Shown: in pieces, positions 1 through 9,748 of the stretch | Position numbering within the stretch: position 1 is the stretch's first letter | Layout of the letters: every line of letters starts with the position of its first letter | Assembly: GCA_900316075.1 (NCBI GenBank) | Contig: ONBT01000001.1 | Location: 1 to 64,000 of the forward strand | Source of the DNA: an uncultured Lachnospiraceae bacterium | GTDB taxonomy: Bacteria; Bacillota; Clostridia; Lachnospirales; Lachnospiraceae | DNA: 64,000 nucleotides | Direction of reading: 5' to 3' | The notes under the pieces: generated by a model | What the model saw: the letters and a program-made list of their open reading frames with translations, nothing else | Told to the model about the DNA's origin: nothing | Databases searched by the model: none | Translations under genes and position numbers: made by a program

Positions 1-446
1 GCCCAGATATTGTTCAGAAGGTGCATGGAAGACATCATCTTGAACAGGGGAATCATCGTCGCCACCTGGGGAACCATCATGGCCAGAAGCAGAATGGCGA
101 AGACCTTGTCCTTTGCCTTGTCATGGTAGAGCTCGAAGCCGTAGCCGGCCAGGGAGCAGATGAAGAGGCAAAGCAGGGTCTGCAGAATCGAGTAGAAAAA
201 TGAGTTCCGCAGGGCCGCCCACAGGGGCTGGGAAGCCAGCAGGTTCTGAAAGTTCTGCGCCGCCTGCAGGCCGAGGGTAATCTTTCCTCTTGCCACATCG
301 ACCGAGCTGTTCGTCGCTGCGGAGATCATCCAGTAGAAGGGGAATACCGACAGGAAGGAGACGATGATGAGGAAGATGTATGTGGGAATCAGCCGCCGCT
401 GGATGGCGGAGCCGTTCTTTTTCTTTACAACTGTAGTCTCAGTCAC
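1..446 (-). CDS. Sugar ABC transporter permease, MalG type (partial, cut by window edge)
   Basis: Inner-membrane permease subunit of a carbohydrate importer; the first 148 residues are visible and the rest lies beyond position 1. The GTG start at 446-444 is preceded by an AGGTG ribosome site and overlaps the end of the upstream permease by 8 bp, the usual MalF/MalG coupling. Membrane segments are visible at about residues 14-36 (RLIPTYIFLIIVSFLSVFPF), then around SFFYSILQTLLCLFICSLAG and VFAILLLAMMVPQVATMIPL. The diagnostic EAA loop would lie outside the window. Family and pairing are firm; the substrate cannot be told. Confidence 0.88.
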   Translation of the reverse strand, partial: MTETTVVKKKNGSAIQRRLIPTYIFLIIVSFLSVFPFYWMISAATNSSVDVARGKITLGLQAAQNFQNLLASQPLWAALRNSFFYSILQTLLCLFICSLAGYGFELYHDKAKDKVFAILLLAMMVPQVATMIPLFKMMSSMHLLNNIW

Positions 447-1341
447 GGGTATCACCTACTTTCAGGTTGATAAAGGCAAGGATTGCCACCAGGATGAAGA
501 TGAAGAAGGAAAGCGCCGATGCGTATCCGAAGTTTGCGACACCCTGTCCGAAGGAGTTGTTGTAGATGTAATGGGACATGGTCATCGTGGAGTTTGCAGG
601 GCCGCCCTTGGTCAGGTTCATGGACTCATCGAAGAGCTGCAGGGTACCGTTGATACTCATGATGAAAGTCATGACAATCGTGGGCCGCAGAAGGGGCACC
701 GTGATGTGCCAGAAGGTCTTCCAGCCGGAAGCCCCGTCAATCTTCGCCGCCTCGTAGACCGAGTACTCGATGTTCTGCAGGCCGGCCAGGTAGAAGACCA
801 TGTTGTAGCCGGTCCACCGCCAGATCAGGGCGATGATCAGGATGACCTTGGCCCAGGTCTCATTCCCGAGGAAGTCGACATAGTTCGAAACGATGCCGAG
901 CTTCAGGAGGATGGCGTTTACCAGGCCGTCCCGGGCGAAGAGGGACTTGAAAATCAGGGAGTAGGAAACCAGGGAGGTTGCGCAGGGCAAAAATACCATG
1001 GTCCGGAAGAGACCCCGGAATTTCAGGTCCTTGTTGTTCAGAAGCTGGGCCAGCAGGATGGCCAGAATCAGCATGATGGGGACCTGGATGATCAGGTAGA
1101 GGAAGGTGTTCCCCACCGTCTTCATGAAGATCTTGTCCTGCCACATGCGGGCATAGTTGTTGAACAGTGGCGAGTTCCACTTCATGTTGGCGCTGGAGCC
1201 CGTCTTCATGGACATAATGAATGCCTGAATGATGGGCCAGAAGCTCATGATGCAGATCAGTGCCGTTGCCGGCGTCAGGAAGACCCACCCGGCCGCTTTC
1301 TGCTTGGCCTGCAGGGTCAACCCCCTCGATGACTTTTTCAC
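439..1341 (-). CDS. Sugar ABC transporter permease, MalF type
   Basis: Partner permease of the same importer, 300 residues, the usual length. It has six apparent membrane segments and a clear EAA loop at about residues 197-219 (YEAAKIDGASGWKTFWHI followed by P and RP), the contact site for the ATPase. The start is GTG at 1341-1339 behind a GGGGGATGATGAA ribosome site. It follows the binding-protein gene after 211 bp that hold a hairpin terminator or attenuator. No ATPase gene is present here; such CUT1 importers often share an MsmK-type ATPase encoded elsewhere (inference). Confidence 0.93.
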   Translation of the reverse strand: MKKSSRGLTLQAKQKAAGWVFLTPATALICIMSFWPIIQAFIMSMKTGSSANMKWNSPLFNNYARMWQDKIFMKTVGNTFLYLIIQVPIMLILAILLAQLLNNKDLKFRGLFRTMVFLPCATSLVSYSLIFKSLFARDGLVNAILLKLGIVSNYVDFLGNETWAKVILIIALIWRWTGYNMVFYLAGLQNIEYSVYEAAKIDGASGWKTFWHITVPLLRPTIVMTFIMSINGTLQLFDESMNLTKGGPANSTMTMSHYIYNNSFGQGVANFGYASALSFFIFILVAILAFINLKVGDTRD

Positions 1342-1484
1342 TTCATCATCCCCCTATCGTGGTACATGAATAATTTAAAACCCTAAATTCTGTCGGATCT
1401 CTTTGGAAGGGCGGTCAGCGCGTTTACTGCGCCGGACGGGCTCCGCATATTCGGTCCATTTTAAATGTCTGTGGTTTCCGGCAG

Positions 1485-1520
1485 AAAAACTCGGGCGACC
1501 GGCGCTGATGCCGGCCGCCC
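1485..1520 (-). terminator. Hairpin and U-tract between binding protein and permeases
   Basis: On the minus strand an 11-bp stem (1510-1520 with 1493-1503, one G-U pair, loop of 6) is followed by GAGTTTTT. It lies between the solute-binding gene and the two permeases of one operon, so it probably acts as a partial terminator that makes binding protein more abundant than permease. Confidence 0.75.
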
Positions 1521-1552
1521 GTAAATGTCAGTATTGATTGTACTCTGACGTA

Positions 1553-2941
1553 TTAGTTGCCCATCTGGAAGTTGATATCGTCTTCTGCTGTCTGCAGCTC
1601 AGCCGTGATGTCTGCGCCGTTGTCGATGACATTGTGGATGGCTGTTGCGATATCGGTACGTGTAGGATAGTGATAATCACTCTGCTCTACAGGGGATACA
1701 TGGGTGCCCATCTCAACGATCTTTGCGTAAATCGGCTGATTGTTGAAGTAAGCGACGCCCTGCTGATATACATCGGAGTCAGCAGCCTTTGCCCAGGTGG
1801 AGATAACGCCGCCGTTTGTCAGGGCATTGTCATAAGTCTCCTGTGCGCCGTCGCCGCCGCCGAAGGTGTATGCAAGGAAGTCCTTAGCAAGGTCTGTCTT
1901 CTGGCATGCTGCGGTGATGTAGAGAGAAGAACCGCCGTTTGCTGCGTAGCCTTCTGCACCGGAAAGGGTAGGCATCGTGGTGATTTCCCACTTACCGGAG
2001 TTCTCAGCAACCTGCTCAATTGTGGGGATGATCCAGTTTCCGTTCATAACGCCGGCAACCTGGTCGCCCTGGATGGCCTTGTCTGTGTAGTCGGACCAGT
2101 CAGTGCAGAGAAGCAGGGCATTGTTCTGAACCGCGTCGCGGATGACGCCCATGATCTGAACCATAGCCTCGTTGTTTACGAAGTTGGGCTTGCCGTCCTT
2201 GAACTGGGAAACGCCCTCAGCCTGAAGCATCATGTAAGGAAGATCGTTGCCGTCGCCGTCCATAGCCATCAGGTACTTGCCTGTCTTGTCATAGACGTCC
2301 TTGCCGATCTGAATCCACTTCTCCCATGTGACACCTGTCACATCGTCGATCGTGTAGCCGGCCTGCTCGAGAAGGTCTGTCCGGTATGCGAAGATCGCGG
2401 TACCGTTGTCTACAGGGAAGCCGTAGTGGGTTCCGCTGATGGTGGAGTAGGAAAGCTTCTCCTGAGAAAAATCATCCCAGTTGACATTTGCATCGTCAAC
2501 GCTTACCCATGCATCGGGATAGTTCGTAACGTACTGGTTGATGTAGTGATCCTGGAAAAGAACGATATCAGGAAGTGTGCTGTAATCGCCTGCGGAGCCT
2601 GCCAGAGTGACGGCATCCTCAACGTCGGAAGACTGGCCCTGGGTGATGATGTTCAGCTTGAAGTCAGGATCTTTCTTCTGGTAAGCAGCCTCGGCAGCCT
2701 TCAGAGCGGGGATGTTGAAGTTCTCATCCCAAGCGTATACGGAAAGCTCCTTGTCGCCTTCGCTTGCAACGTTTGCGGAAGCAGTGGAAGAATCAGAAGA
2801 ATCACTGCTTGCGGAAGCGTCTGTGCTCGCCGTAGCATCGCTGCTGGACGAATCACTGCCGGAAGAGCTGCTGCCGCAGCCGGCCATCATGGAGACAGCC
2901 ATAGCACCGGCAAGAACCATGGTTAACAGTTTCTTTTTCAT
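1553..2941 (-). CDS. Extracellular sugar-binding lipoprotein (family 1)
   Basis: Substrate-binding component of the importer, 462 residues. The N-terminus is a lipoprotein signal with lipobox MAGC and lipidated Cys22, then a Ser/Asp/Ala-rich linker to about residue 60, then an SBP family-1 fold (KELSVYAWDENFNIPALKAA; GVMNGNWIIPTIEQVAENSG). An AAGGAGGG ribosome site lies upstream. It is the first gene of the operon and is read from a promoter with two AraC-type operator sites. The ligand is probably an oligosaccharide, but nothing in the sequence fixes which one. Confidence 0.93.
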   Translation of the reverse strand: MKKKLLTMVLAGAMAVSMMAGCGSSSSGSDSSSSDATASTDASASSDSSDSSTASANVASEGDKELSVYAWDENFNIPALKAAEAAYQKKDPDFKLNIITQGQSSDVEDAVTLAGSAGDYSTLPDIVLFQDHYINQYVTNYPDAWVSVDDANVNWDDFSQEKLSYSTISGTHYGFPVDNGTAIFAYRTDLLEQAGYTIDDVTGVTWEKWIQIGKDVYDKTGKYLMAMDGDGNDLPYMMLQAEGVSQFKDGKPNFVNNEAMVQIMGVIRDAVQNNALLLCTDWSDYTDKAIQGDQVAGVMNGNWIIPTIEQVAENSGKWEITTMPTLSGAEGYAANGGSSLYITAACQKTDLAKDFLAYTFGGGDGAQETYDNALTNGGVISTWAKAADSDVYQQGVAYFNNQPIYAKIVEMGTHVSPVEQSDYHYPTRTDIATAIHNVIDNGADITAELQTAEDDINFQMGN

Positions 2942-3070
2942 AACAATAAACCCTCCTTATTTCGGGGATAGCCGTTTTTGCAGGTCTCCTTATATAACGC
3001 CGCCTCCGTTTCGGAAGGTGTTTCGTTATATCCCACAAAAAAAGGCCCCCTTCATTTATGGTCTATGGTT

Positions 3071-3099
3071 ATTATACCCAGTGCAAGTCGTTTTTGTTG
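3071..3099 (-). promoter_or_regulatory. Promoter of the sugar importer operon, activator-dependent type
   Basis: Perfect -10 TATAAT (3076-3071 on the minus strand) with a very poor -35 (CAACAA, 3099-3094, spacer 17). A good -10 with a bad -35 is typical of promoters needing an activator, and an AraC-type site begins 4 bp upstream of the -35. The leader would be about 120 nt. Confidence 0.65.
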
Positions 3100-3102
3100 C
3101 CG

Positions 3103-3127
3103 TTTTCGTCCGTCAAATTTGCAAAAA
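3103..3127. promoter_or_regulatory. Putative AraC-regulator operator, site 1 (importer promoter)
   Basis: Contains TTTTCGTCCG, three bases, then AATTTGCAAA. The same arrangement recurs at 4326-4350 in front of the regulator gene and, five bases shorter, at 3166-3188. It abuts the -35 region, the class II activator position. Confidence 0.7.
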
Positions 3128-3165
3128 TAACTATTGCATGTCCTTGTTTCTATGCAAAAAGTCGA

Positions 3166-3188
3166 TTTTCGTCGAATTTGCACAATTT
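3166..3188. promoter_or_regulatory. Putative AraC-regulator operator, site 2 (importer promoter)
   Basis: TTTTCGTC followed directly by GAATTTGCACAA, a shortened copy of the sites at 3103-3127 and 4326-4350. It lies about 63 bp (six helical turns) upstream of site 1, so both could be bound on the same face of the DNA. Confidence 0.6.
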
Positions 3189-3269
3189 GAGAGACCCGCT
3201 TTTGTGGACTTTTTCGGATAGGACTTTCTGAACATTTTTGCAAAATAAATCCAGCCGACATTATATTTT

Positions 3270-3310
3270 AAAAAAGAGACCCCGCAGGCAGAAAGCCTTG
3301 CAGGGTCTCT
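3270..3310 (-). terminator. Terminator of the AraC regulator gene
   Basis: Minus-strand stem of about 15 bp (AGAGACCCTGCAAGGC pairing with GCCTGCGGGGTCTCT, a few mismatches) followed by TTTTTT, 10 bp after the stop codon. Confidence 0.88.
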
Positions 3311-3319
3311 TTATGAAAG

Positions 3320-4249
3320 TCAGGCCTCCCAGCCCTTCTTGGCTGAAATATGGTAGCCGCGCAATTTCTGCTCCTGGTCCCCGGACTGGCGGCGCCAGCG
3401 GTTGGGGGTCGTCCCCGTCACCTTGCGGAAGTTGCGGTTGAAGGTCGAAAGGGTGGGAAAGCCCACCTTGTAGGAGACCTCCTGGATGGAGTCTTCGCTC
3501 TTCTCCAGCATATCACAGGCATTTTTGACCCGGACGAAATTCACATAGTCCAGGGGCTTCATCTGCATGATGTTCTCGAAAGTCCGCCGGAAGTGGCTCT
3601 CCGACAGGGCGCAGGCGTCTGCCATGTCCGAAATCCGCACATCCTCGGCATAGTGGTCATCCACATAGGAAAGGGCCTTCTCAATGCTCTTCGTGAAGGC
3701 CTTCCGCTTTTTGACGGCCTCCCGCTCCTCTTCCAGACGCAGAAGCTCCACCACCAGGGCCCTCAGGTACCCCTTCAGGCTTTCAGCATAGTAGGGATTG
3801 CGGTCCCGGCACTCTTCGATGATGGCCCGGACAATGGAATCCAGCCGCTCGTGGTGGGCTTTGCTCTTCAGGGTTCCCCGCTTATTGATGATGCGGAGGA
3901 TATCGTCGGTATTCATGCCGCAGGTGCCCATCTCGTTCTTGACGAAATTGTCAATGTCAATGAAGAGGAATTCCCACTTGCAGATATTCCCCGGGTCGCT
4001 GATGGTCGTGTGGGGAATCCGCTCGGGAATGAAGGAAAGCATATTTCCCTCGTAGCGGTACTCCCGGTCATCTATAATCAGCCGTCCGTGACCGTTGTAG
4101 CAGTAGCCGATTTCGGCATAGTTGTGAAAGTGCAGCTGTTCCCCGTAACCAAGCCCGTACTCCTGCTCCCAGCCCTTGCCGAGCTTGGGCAATACATAGG
4201 AATCTGCCGGCATGGTATAGTAACGGAATTCGACTTCCGTTTTTTTCAA
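3320..4249 (-). CDS. AraC-family transcriptional regulator
   Basis: Sugar-responsive activator, 309 residues from a TTG start at 4249-4247. The N-terminal half is a cupin-like ligand domain (EIGYCYNGHGRLIIDD, ERIPHTT); the last 100 residues hold the two AraC helix-turn-helices (ISDMADACALSESHFRRTFE; SIQEVSYKVGFPTLSTFNRN). I prefer this TTG to an in-frame GTG at 4375 because an AAAGGGGG ribosome site sits 8 bases before it, and because the region between them holds a promoter and an operator copy. It lies just upstream of the importer operon and very likely controls it and itself. Confidence 0.9.
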   Translation of the reverse strand: MKKTEVEFRYYTMPADSYVLPKLGKGWEQEYGLGYGEQLHFHNYAEIGYCYNGHGRLIIDDREYRYEGNMLSFIPERIPHTTISDPGNICKWEFLFIDIDNFVKNEMGTCGMNTDDILRIINKRGTLKSKAHHERLDSIVRAIIEECRDRNPYYAESLKGYLRALVVELLRLEEEREAVKKRKAFTKSIEKALSYVDDHYAEDVRISDMADACALSESHFRRTFENIMQMKPLDYVNFVRVKNACDMLEKSEDSIQEVSYKVGFPTLSTFNRNFRKVTGTTPNRWRRQSGDQEQKLRGYHISAKKGWEA

Positions 4250-4293
4250 GGTAAATGCCCCCTTTTGCAAAAATGATTCAGCCCCTGTTTGTA

Positions 4294-4350
4294 AATATAA
4301 CAAATGTGAAGGTTGAATGTAAATATTTTCGTCCGGAAAATTTGCAAATT
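4294..4350 (-). promoter_or_regulatory. araC promoter with operator copy
   Basis: Minus strand: -35 TTTACA (4323-4318), 18-bp spacer, -10 TATATT (4299-4294). The operator TTTTCGTCCG plus AATTTGCAAA at 4326-4350 starts 2 bp upstream of the -35, the same geometry as at the importer promoter. This suggests positive autoregulation. Confidence 0.65.
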
Positions 4351-4360
4351 CAGCTTGCAC

Positions 4361-4389
4361 TTGCTGAAATTCCACGGCACGGCTAGAAT
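4361..4389 (+). promoter_or_regulatory. Acylphosphatase promoter, predicted leaderless
   Basis: TTGCTG (4361-4366), 17-bp spacer, TAGAAT (4384-4389). The -10 box ends 6 bp before the ATG at 4396, so transcription should begin at or next to the start codon. Confidence 0.6.
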
Positions 4390-4395
4390 GGGGGC

Positions 4396-4689
4396 ATGAA
4401 AAACGCAGATTCCATCATCCGAAAAGACATCATCTTCCACGGCCGGGTCCAGGGCGTGGGCTTCCGCTACTACTCCGTCCAGGGGGCGACGGCCCTGGGC
4501 CTGACCGGCACTGTCGAAAACCTCTATGACGGCACGGTCCACATGGAAGTCCAGGGGACCGAAGAGGCCATCGACCGCCTGATCATCTTCCTGCAGCAGC
4601 GGCGCTACGTCGTCATCGACTCGATGGACGTCCGCTCCCTGCCTGTCGTCGAAGGGGAATATTCCTTCCGCGAGAATGATTCGTGGTAG
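4396..4689 (+). CDS. acyP: Acylphosphatase
   Basis: Small cytosolic enzyme (97 residues) that hydrolyses carboxyl-phosphate anhydrides such as acetyl phosphate. It shows the family signature GRVQGVGFRYY (phosphate-binding loop and catalytic Arg) and the strand with the catalytic Asn (LTGTVENLYDGTV). The length is normal. It is divergent from the AraC regulator and ends in a strong terminator, so it is monocistronic. The -10 box is so close to the ATG that there is no room for a ribosome site. Confidence 0.95.
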   Translation: MKNADSIIRKDIIFHGRVQGVGFRYYSVQGATALGLTGTVENLYDGTVHMEVQGTEEAIDRLIIFLQQRRYVVIDSMDVRSLPVVEGEYSFRENDSW

Positions 4690-4733
4690 ACGCGGCCAGC
4701 CGGATGGGGCAAAAAACAGCCTTCTGACGCAAA

Positions 4734-4768
4734 CGGCACCCGGGAAATCCCGGGTGCCGAATTTTTTT
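4734..4768 (+). terminator. Strong terminator after acyP (may also serve the convergent gene)
   Basis: Perfect 11-bp stem CGGCACCCGGG / CCCGGGTGCCG with a 4-base loop, then AATTTTTTT on the plus strand. Read on the minus strand the T-tract is short (TTT), so its use by the convergent symporter gene is less sure. Confidence 0.9.
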
Positions 4769-4858
4769 GTGCAAACATTTGCTTGTGCAGCCTGTCGCGG
4801 ATTTCTTCTGCCCGCTGCAAATTCTTCAGCCTGCTGTGGGGCCCTGCTCGCGCCGCCG

Positions 4859-6268
4859 CTACTGTGCTCTCCTTGACGCCAGCTCCGCGTGCAGCTCCTC
4901 GACCCGGTCGCGGGACAGGGGATAGGCCAGGTGGAGAAGAAGGCCCTGAACCAGGTAGACGATGAAGGGAATCAGGGTGGCGATGACATAGATTCCGTTC
5001 GTCACAGCCGCGTCCTGAATGATGGCCGTGGTCCCGACCTGGTAGCCGACGAAGCCCAGAGCTGCATTGGCTCCGACCCCGGCCAGGGTCTGGCCGACCT
5101 TGCGGAAGAAGGAATAGACCGCGTAGCTCGTCCCCTCTTCCCGATGGCCCGTCAGCTTCTCCTGGTAGTCGATGGCGTCGGAGACCATGGCCCAGACTTC
5201 AAGCGTGAAGAAGGCAATGCCGAAACCGGAGGCAAAGAGGATGACCAGGAAGACGTAAGGATTCGTCGTATGGACGATGAGGCCCGCCAGGTAGGCAGCC
5301 GCCGCGATATAGGCCCCGATGGAACAGAGCTCCTTCTTGCCGAACTTCTTGATGAGCTTCGTCGTGAAGGGCATCAGGATGACCAGGGGCAGGTAGTTTG
5401 CAATCATGATCATGGATTGCAGCTTGGGCGTCCCGAAATAGTTCTTGAAGAGGTAGCCGTTCACCGTCTGCCCGTACATATTGGCCATGATGAGAATCAT
5501 GGAGGCCAGGGAAAGGCTGAGAAAGGCCCGGTTCTTAAAGAGGGAGCCGAAGGTCTTCAGGAGGCCGTCCCGCTTCTCTTCCTTCTTCACCTCGATATTC
5601 TGCTCTTTGGTCAGGCGAAAGTTCAGAAAGTAGACCACCAGCATGGCGCAGGCGATGAAAAGGACTGCGGTAAAAAGCTTGCTGCCGGAGAGGACCTTCG
5701 CCCCGTTGTCCGCCACCTCATAGACGCAGAGGGGCAGGATGACGGAACCGACGGCCTGGCCGATGCCGGCCCCGAAAGTCCGGGCAATCGAAAGAACCGA
5801 CCGCTCGCCGGTATCTTCGGTCATGACCGTGGCCATGGACCCGTAGGGAATGTTTACAAAGGTGTAGGCCATCCCGTAGAAGATATAGGTGATATAGGCG
5901 TAGACGAGGTACTGGTTCTCCTTCCAGGCCGGCAGGGGCAGGAAGCAGAGAATCAGGGATAATATCATCGGGAAGGAACCGAAGTAGATATAGGGACGGA
6001 AGCGGCCCCACCGGGTCGGCCTTCTCGAATCCAGAAAGGCTCCCATCATGGGGTCATTGACCGCATCCCAGATCCGGGCCACCAGGAAGAGAATCACGAG
6101 CTTGCCGGTCGTGATGCCCAGCACGTCCGTGTAGTACATGTTCAGGAAAGCGCTGATGACGCCGAAGGCCAGGACACCGCCGGTGTCGCCCAGGGCATAG
6201 CCGATGACATTTCTGGGTGTGAGGACTTTGGAAGAAGGCTTCCCCGCGCCTTTGACTTTTTGAGACAT
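4859..6268 (-). CDS. GPH-family sugar:cation symporter (MelB/XynP-like)
   Basis: Twelve-segment major-facilitator transporter of the glycoside-pentoside-hexuronide family, 469 residues from ATG 6268 behind GGGGGAAATTTC. The family hallmark is clear in the first third: cytoplasmic NVIGYALGD, then IWDAVNDPMMGAFLDSR with the conserved Asp/Asn pair, then RWGRFRPYI. It carries a glycoside or pentose with Na+ or H+; the substrate cannot be named. It has its own promoter lying within the upstream terminator region and no partner glycosidase next to it. Confidence 0.92.
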   Translation of the reverse strand: MSQKVKGAGKPSSKVLTPRNVIGYALGDTGGVLAFGVISAFLNMYYTDVLGITTGKLVILFLVARIWDAVNDPMMGAFLDSRRPTRWGRFRPYIYFGSFPMILSLILCFLPLPAWKENQYLVYAYITYIFYGMAYTFVNIPYGSMATVMTEDTGERSVLSIARTFGAGIGQAVGSVILPLCVYEVADNGAKVLSGSKLFTAVLFIACAMLVVYFLNFRLTKEQNIEVKKEEKRDGLLKTFGSLFKNRAFLSLSLASMILIMANMYGQTVNGYLFKNYFGTPKLQSMIMIANYLPLVILMPFTTKLIKKFGKKELCSIGAYIAAAAYLAGLIVHTTNPYVFLVILFASGFGIAFFTLEVWAMVSDAIDYQEKLTGHREEGTSYAVYSFFRKVGQTLAGVGANAALGFVGYQVGTTAIIQDAAVTNGIYVIATLIPFIVYLVQGLLLHLAYPLSRDRVEELHAELASRRAQ

Positions 6269-6311
6269 GAAATTTCCCCCTTCGTTTGATGTGCCTTCCC
6301 CCGAAGGCACC

Positions 6312-6374
6312 AAAAAAAGCGGCTCCCGCCGGTCTTTTTCCCGATAGGGAAATTATAGACCAGTGGCAGCCGCC
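6312..6374 (-). terminator. glmS terminator, overlaps the symporter promoter
   Basis: Minus strand: a 16-bp stem (GCGGCT...GGTC pairing with GACC...AGCCGC, two or three mismatches) encloses a small TTTCCC/GGGAAA hairpin and is followed by TTTTTTT. A second perfect hairpin, GTGCCTTC/GAAGGCAC, follows at 6291-6310. Confidence 0.8.
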
Positions 6375-6380
6375 TGACAA
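6352..6380 (-). promoter_or_regulatory. Promoter of the GPH symporter, inside the terminator stem
   Basis: Minus strand TTGTCA (6380-6375), 17-bp spacer, TATAAT (6357-6352). The spacer is the 5' arm of the glmS terminator. A transcript starting near 6345 contains only the 3' arm and cannot form the terminator, whereas read-through from glmS can. Confidence 0.7.
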
Positions 6381-6405
6381 GATATTTTTTAAAGCGATTA
6401 AATAA

Positions 6406-8232
<1,827 letters not shown>

Positions 8233-8248
8233 AGTATTGCTCCTTTTC

Positions 8249-8297
8249 AAAAAGGCAGATCAGGCCGCACGCTATGCGTGTAGAACCCGGTCTGCCC
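8249..8297 (-). terminator. LCP-gene terminator just upstream of glmS
   Basis: Minus strand GGCAGA...TCTGCC stem enclosing CACGC-ATA-GCGTG, followed by TTTTTG and then the glmS ribosome site. The tip is one of the recurring GCACGC/GCGTGC palindromes of this window. Confidence 0.75.
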
Positions 8298-8346
8298 TAG
8301 ATCATTAAACTTACAGCAAAAGCTGGTGGTTTATATTAGTAATATG

Positions 8347-9492
8347 CTACTTCACGGACGTCCCGCTGGCGTCCTCGAAAGAGGCGTCATACTGGACGGC
8401 ATCGGCCTCCGTGAAGCCCGTCTTGCCGATGATCTCCGCATTGATATTCGACACGGTCGACGAGCACTCGTGGTCCTGCTCCCCGAAGAGGTACTGGTAG
8501 AGCTGCTTGACGTTGGAATCCACCGTACAGGGAACGACGGCATCCCCGATGGCCTTGCTGACATTGTCCGTCTTCTTGGTGAAGGGATAGCCCGCCGTAC
8601 CGGCCAGAGAGTAGTCCTTGACCGCAGAGGCCAGCTGGATGAGCTCTGCCGCCGTATAGGAGGTGGAAATATCGTCAAATACCGCATCCACCAGGCTGTT
8701 CAGCTCGAAGACATTGGCCGTCTTGACCTTGTCCATCAGCTTCTGAACCACAATCCGCTGACGGGCCGCCCGGCCGAAGTCCATAGACGCCGTATAGCGG
8801 AGCCGGCAGTAGGCCGTGGCCTGAACCCCGTCCACATGCTGGGTGCCGGCCTCCACGTGGCTGGACTTCCGGCCCGTGACTTTTGCCACTTCGTCGATAT
8901 AGGCATTGATGCCGGGATGGTGTCCGGGCGGATTGATCTCGTCGTCCGTAATCTCGAGGTCGATGCCGCCAACCGCGTCCACGGCCTCGGAGACCGCATT
9001 GAAGTCCACGGTCACGAAGTCCTTGATGTCCATGTCCAGGTTGCGGTTCAGCATATTGATGGCGTTCTTGGCCCCGCCCCGGGCATAGGCGTAGTTAGCC
9101 TTCCGGTACTTCCCGTTCCCGTCCACGTCCATCAGGGTGTCTCGGTAGATGGACACGAGGCGGATTTCCTTCGTGTCGTTGTTGATCGAGCAGATCATGA
9201 TGACGTCAGACTGGCCGGTGTCGTAATTCCCGTTCGACCGGTTGTCGATGCCGAAAAAGGCGATATTCGTATAGCCCTTCAGGGTCAGTTTCGACTCATC
9301 GCTGATCTCATTCTGCACGGTCTCCCCGATGTCCCGGAAGTCGATCTTGCCGAACTTCAGCATGATATACAGGGCACCCAAAAGGATGATCAGGATGATG
9401 ATCTCGATGATCAGCAGAATCTTCCGGGCCCGTCTCCGCTTGGCTTTCCGGGACTTGCGCCGGGTGGTGTTTCTTCTTTCGTCGGTACTCAT
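8347..9492 (-). CDS. LytR-CpsA-Psr (LCP) family glycan ligase
   Basis: Membrane-anchored enzyme that transfers undecaprenyl-linked glycopolymers to peptidoglycan. 381 residues: a basic cytoplasmic tail (residues 1-24), one membrane segment (about 25-47), then the extracellular LCP domain with FFGIDNR, the Arg-rich IYRDTLMDVDG and the conserved KANYAYARGG and DVDF-type stretch VTVDFNAV. Start ATG with GAGGAATTGA. It sits just downstream of the polysaccharide operon, which fits attachment of that polymer to the wall, but has its own promoter. Confidence 0.93.
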   Translation of the reverse strand: MSTDERRNTTRRKSRKAKRRRARKILLIIEIIILIILLGALYIMLKFGKIDFRDIGETVQNEISDESKLTLKGYTNIAFFGIDNRSNGNYDTGQSDVIMICSINNDTKEIRLVSIYRDTLMDVDGNGKYRKANYAYARGGAKNAINMLNRNLDMDIKDFVTVDFNAVSEAVDAVGGIDLEITDDEINPPGHHPGINAYIDEVAKVTGRKSSHVEAGTQHVDGVQATAYCRLRYTASMDFGRAARQRIVVQKLMDKVKTANVFELNSLVDAVFDDISTSYTAAELIQLASAVKDYSLAGTAGYPFTKKTDNVSKAIGDAVVPCTVDSNVKQLYQYLFGEQDHECSSTVSNINAEIIGKTGFTEADAVQYDASFEDASGTSVK

Positions 9493-9590
9493 TCAATTCC
9501 TCAGTGAAATATATGACTAATGTAAATCCCGTACCTCTTCCTCTGCCCCAAGGCAGGACGGATGCCGGGAAATGTCCCCAAAAAATCCGC

Positions 9591-9649
9591 AATGACCTTT
9601 TCACTATAATCGCTTTTTGCCTAAAGTCAAGAAGCGAAATGACCTTTTC
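9591..9649 (-). promoter_or_regulatory. LCP promoter bracketed by 12-bp direct repeats
   Basis: Minus strand TTGACT (9630-9625), 16-bp spacer, TATAGT (9608-9603). An exact 12-mer, AATGACCTTTTC on the plus strand, occurs at 9591-9602 just after the -10 and at 9638-9649 just before the -35, a layout expected for a two-site repressor or looping operator. Confidence 0.65.
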
Positions 9650-9748
9650 GTCCGCGAAAACAGGGTTACTGTTCACGGGGCATTAGCCATGAACGCAGTA
9701 ACAGCTGGACCAATAGGCGGTCCGATGCGGCAAATTTTTTGTTTTACA

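Noticed and set aside
8233..8346. glmS ribozyme upstream of glmS
   Set aside because: Only 114 bp, taken up by the preceding gene's terminator; none of the conserved ribozyme core is present.
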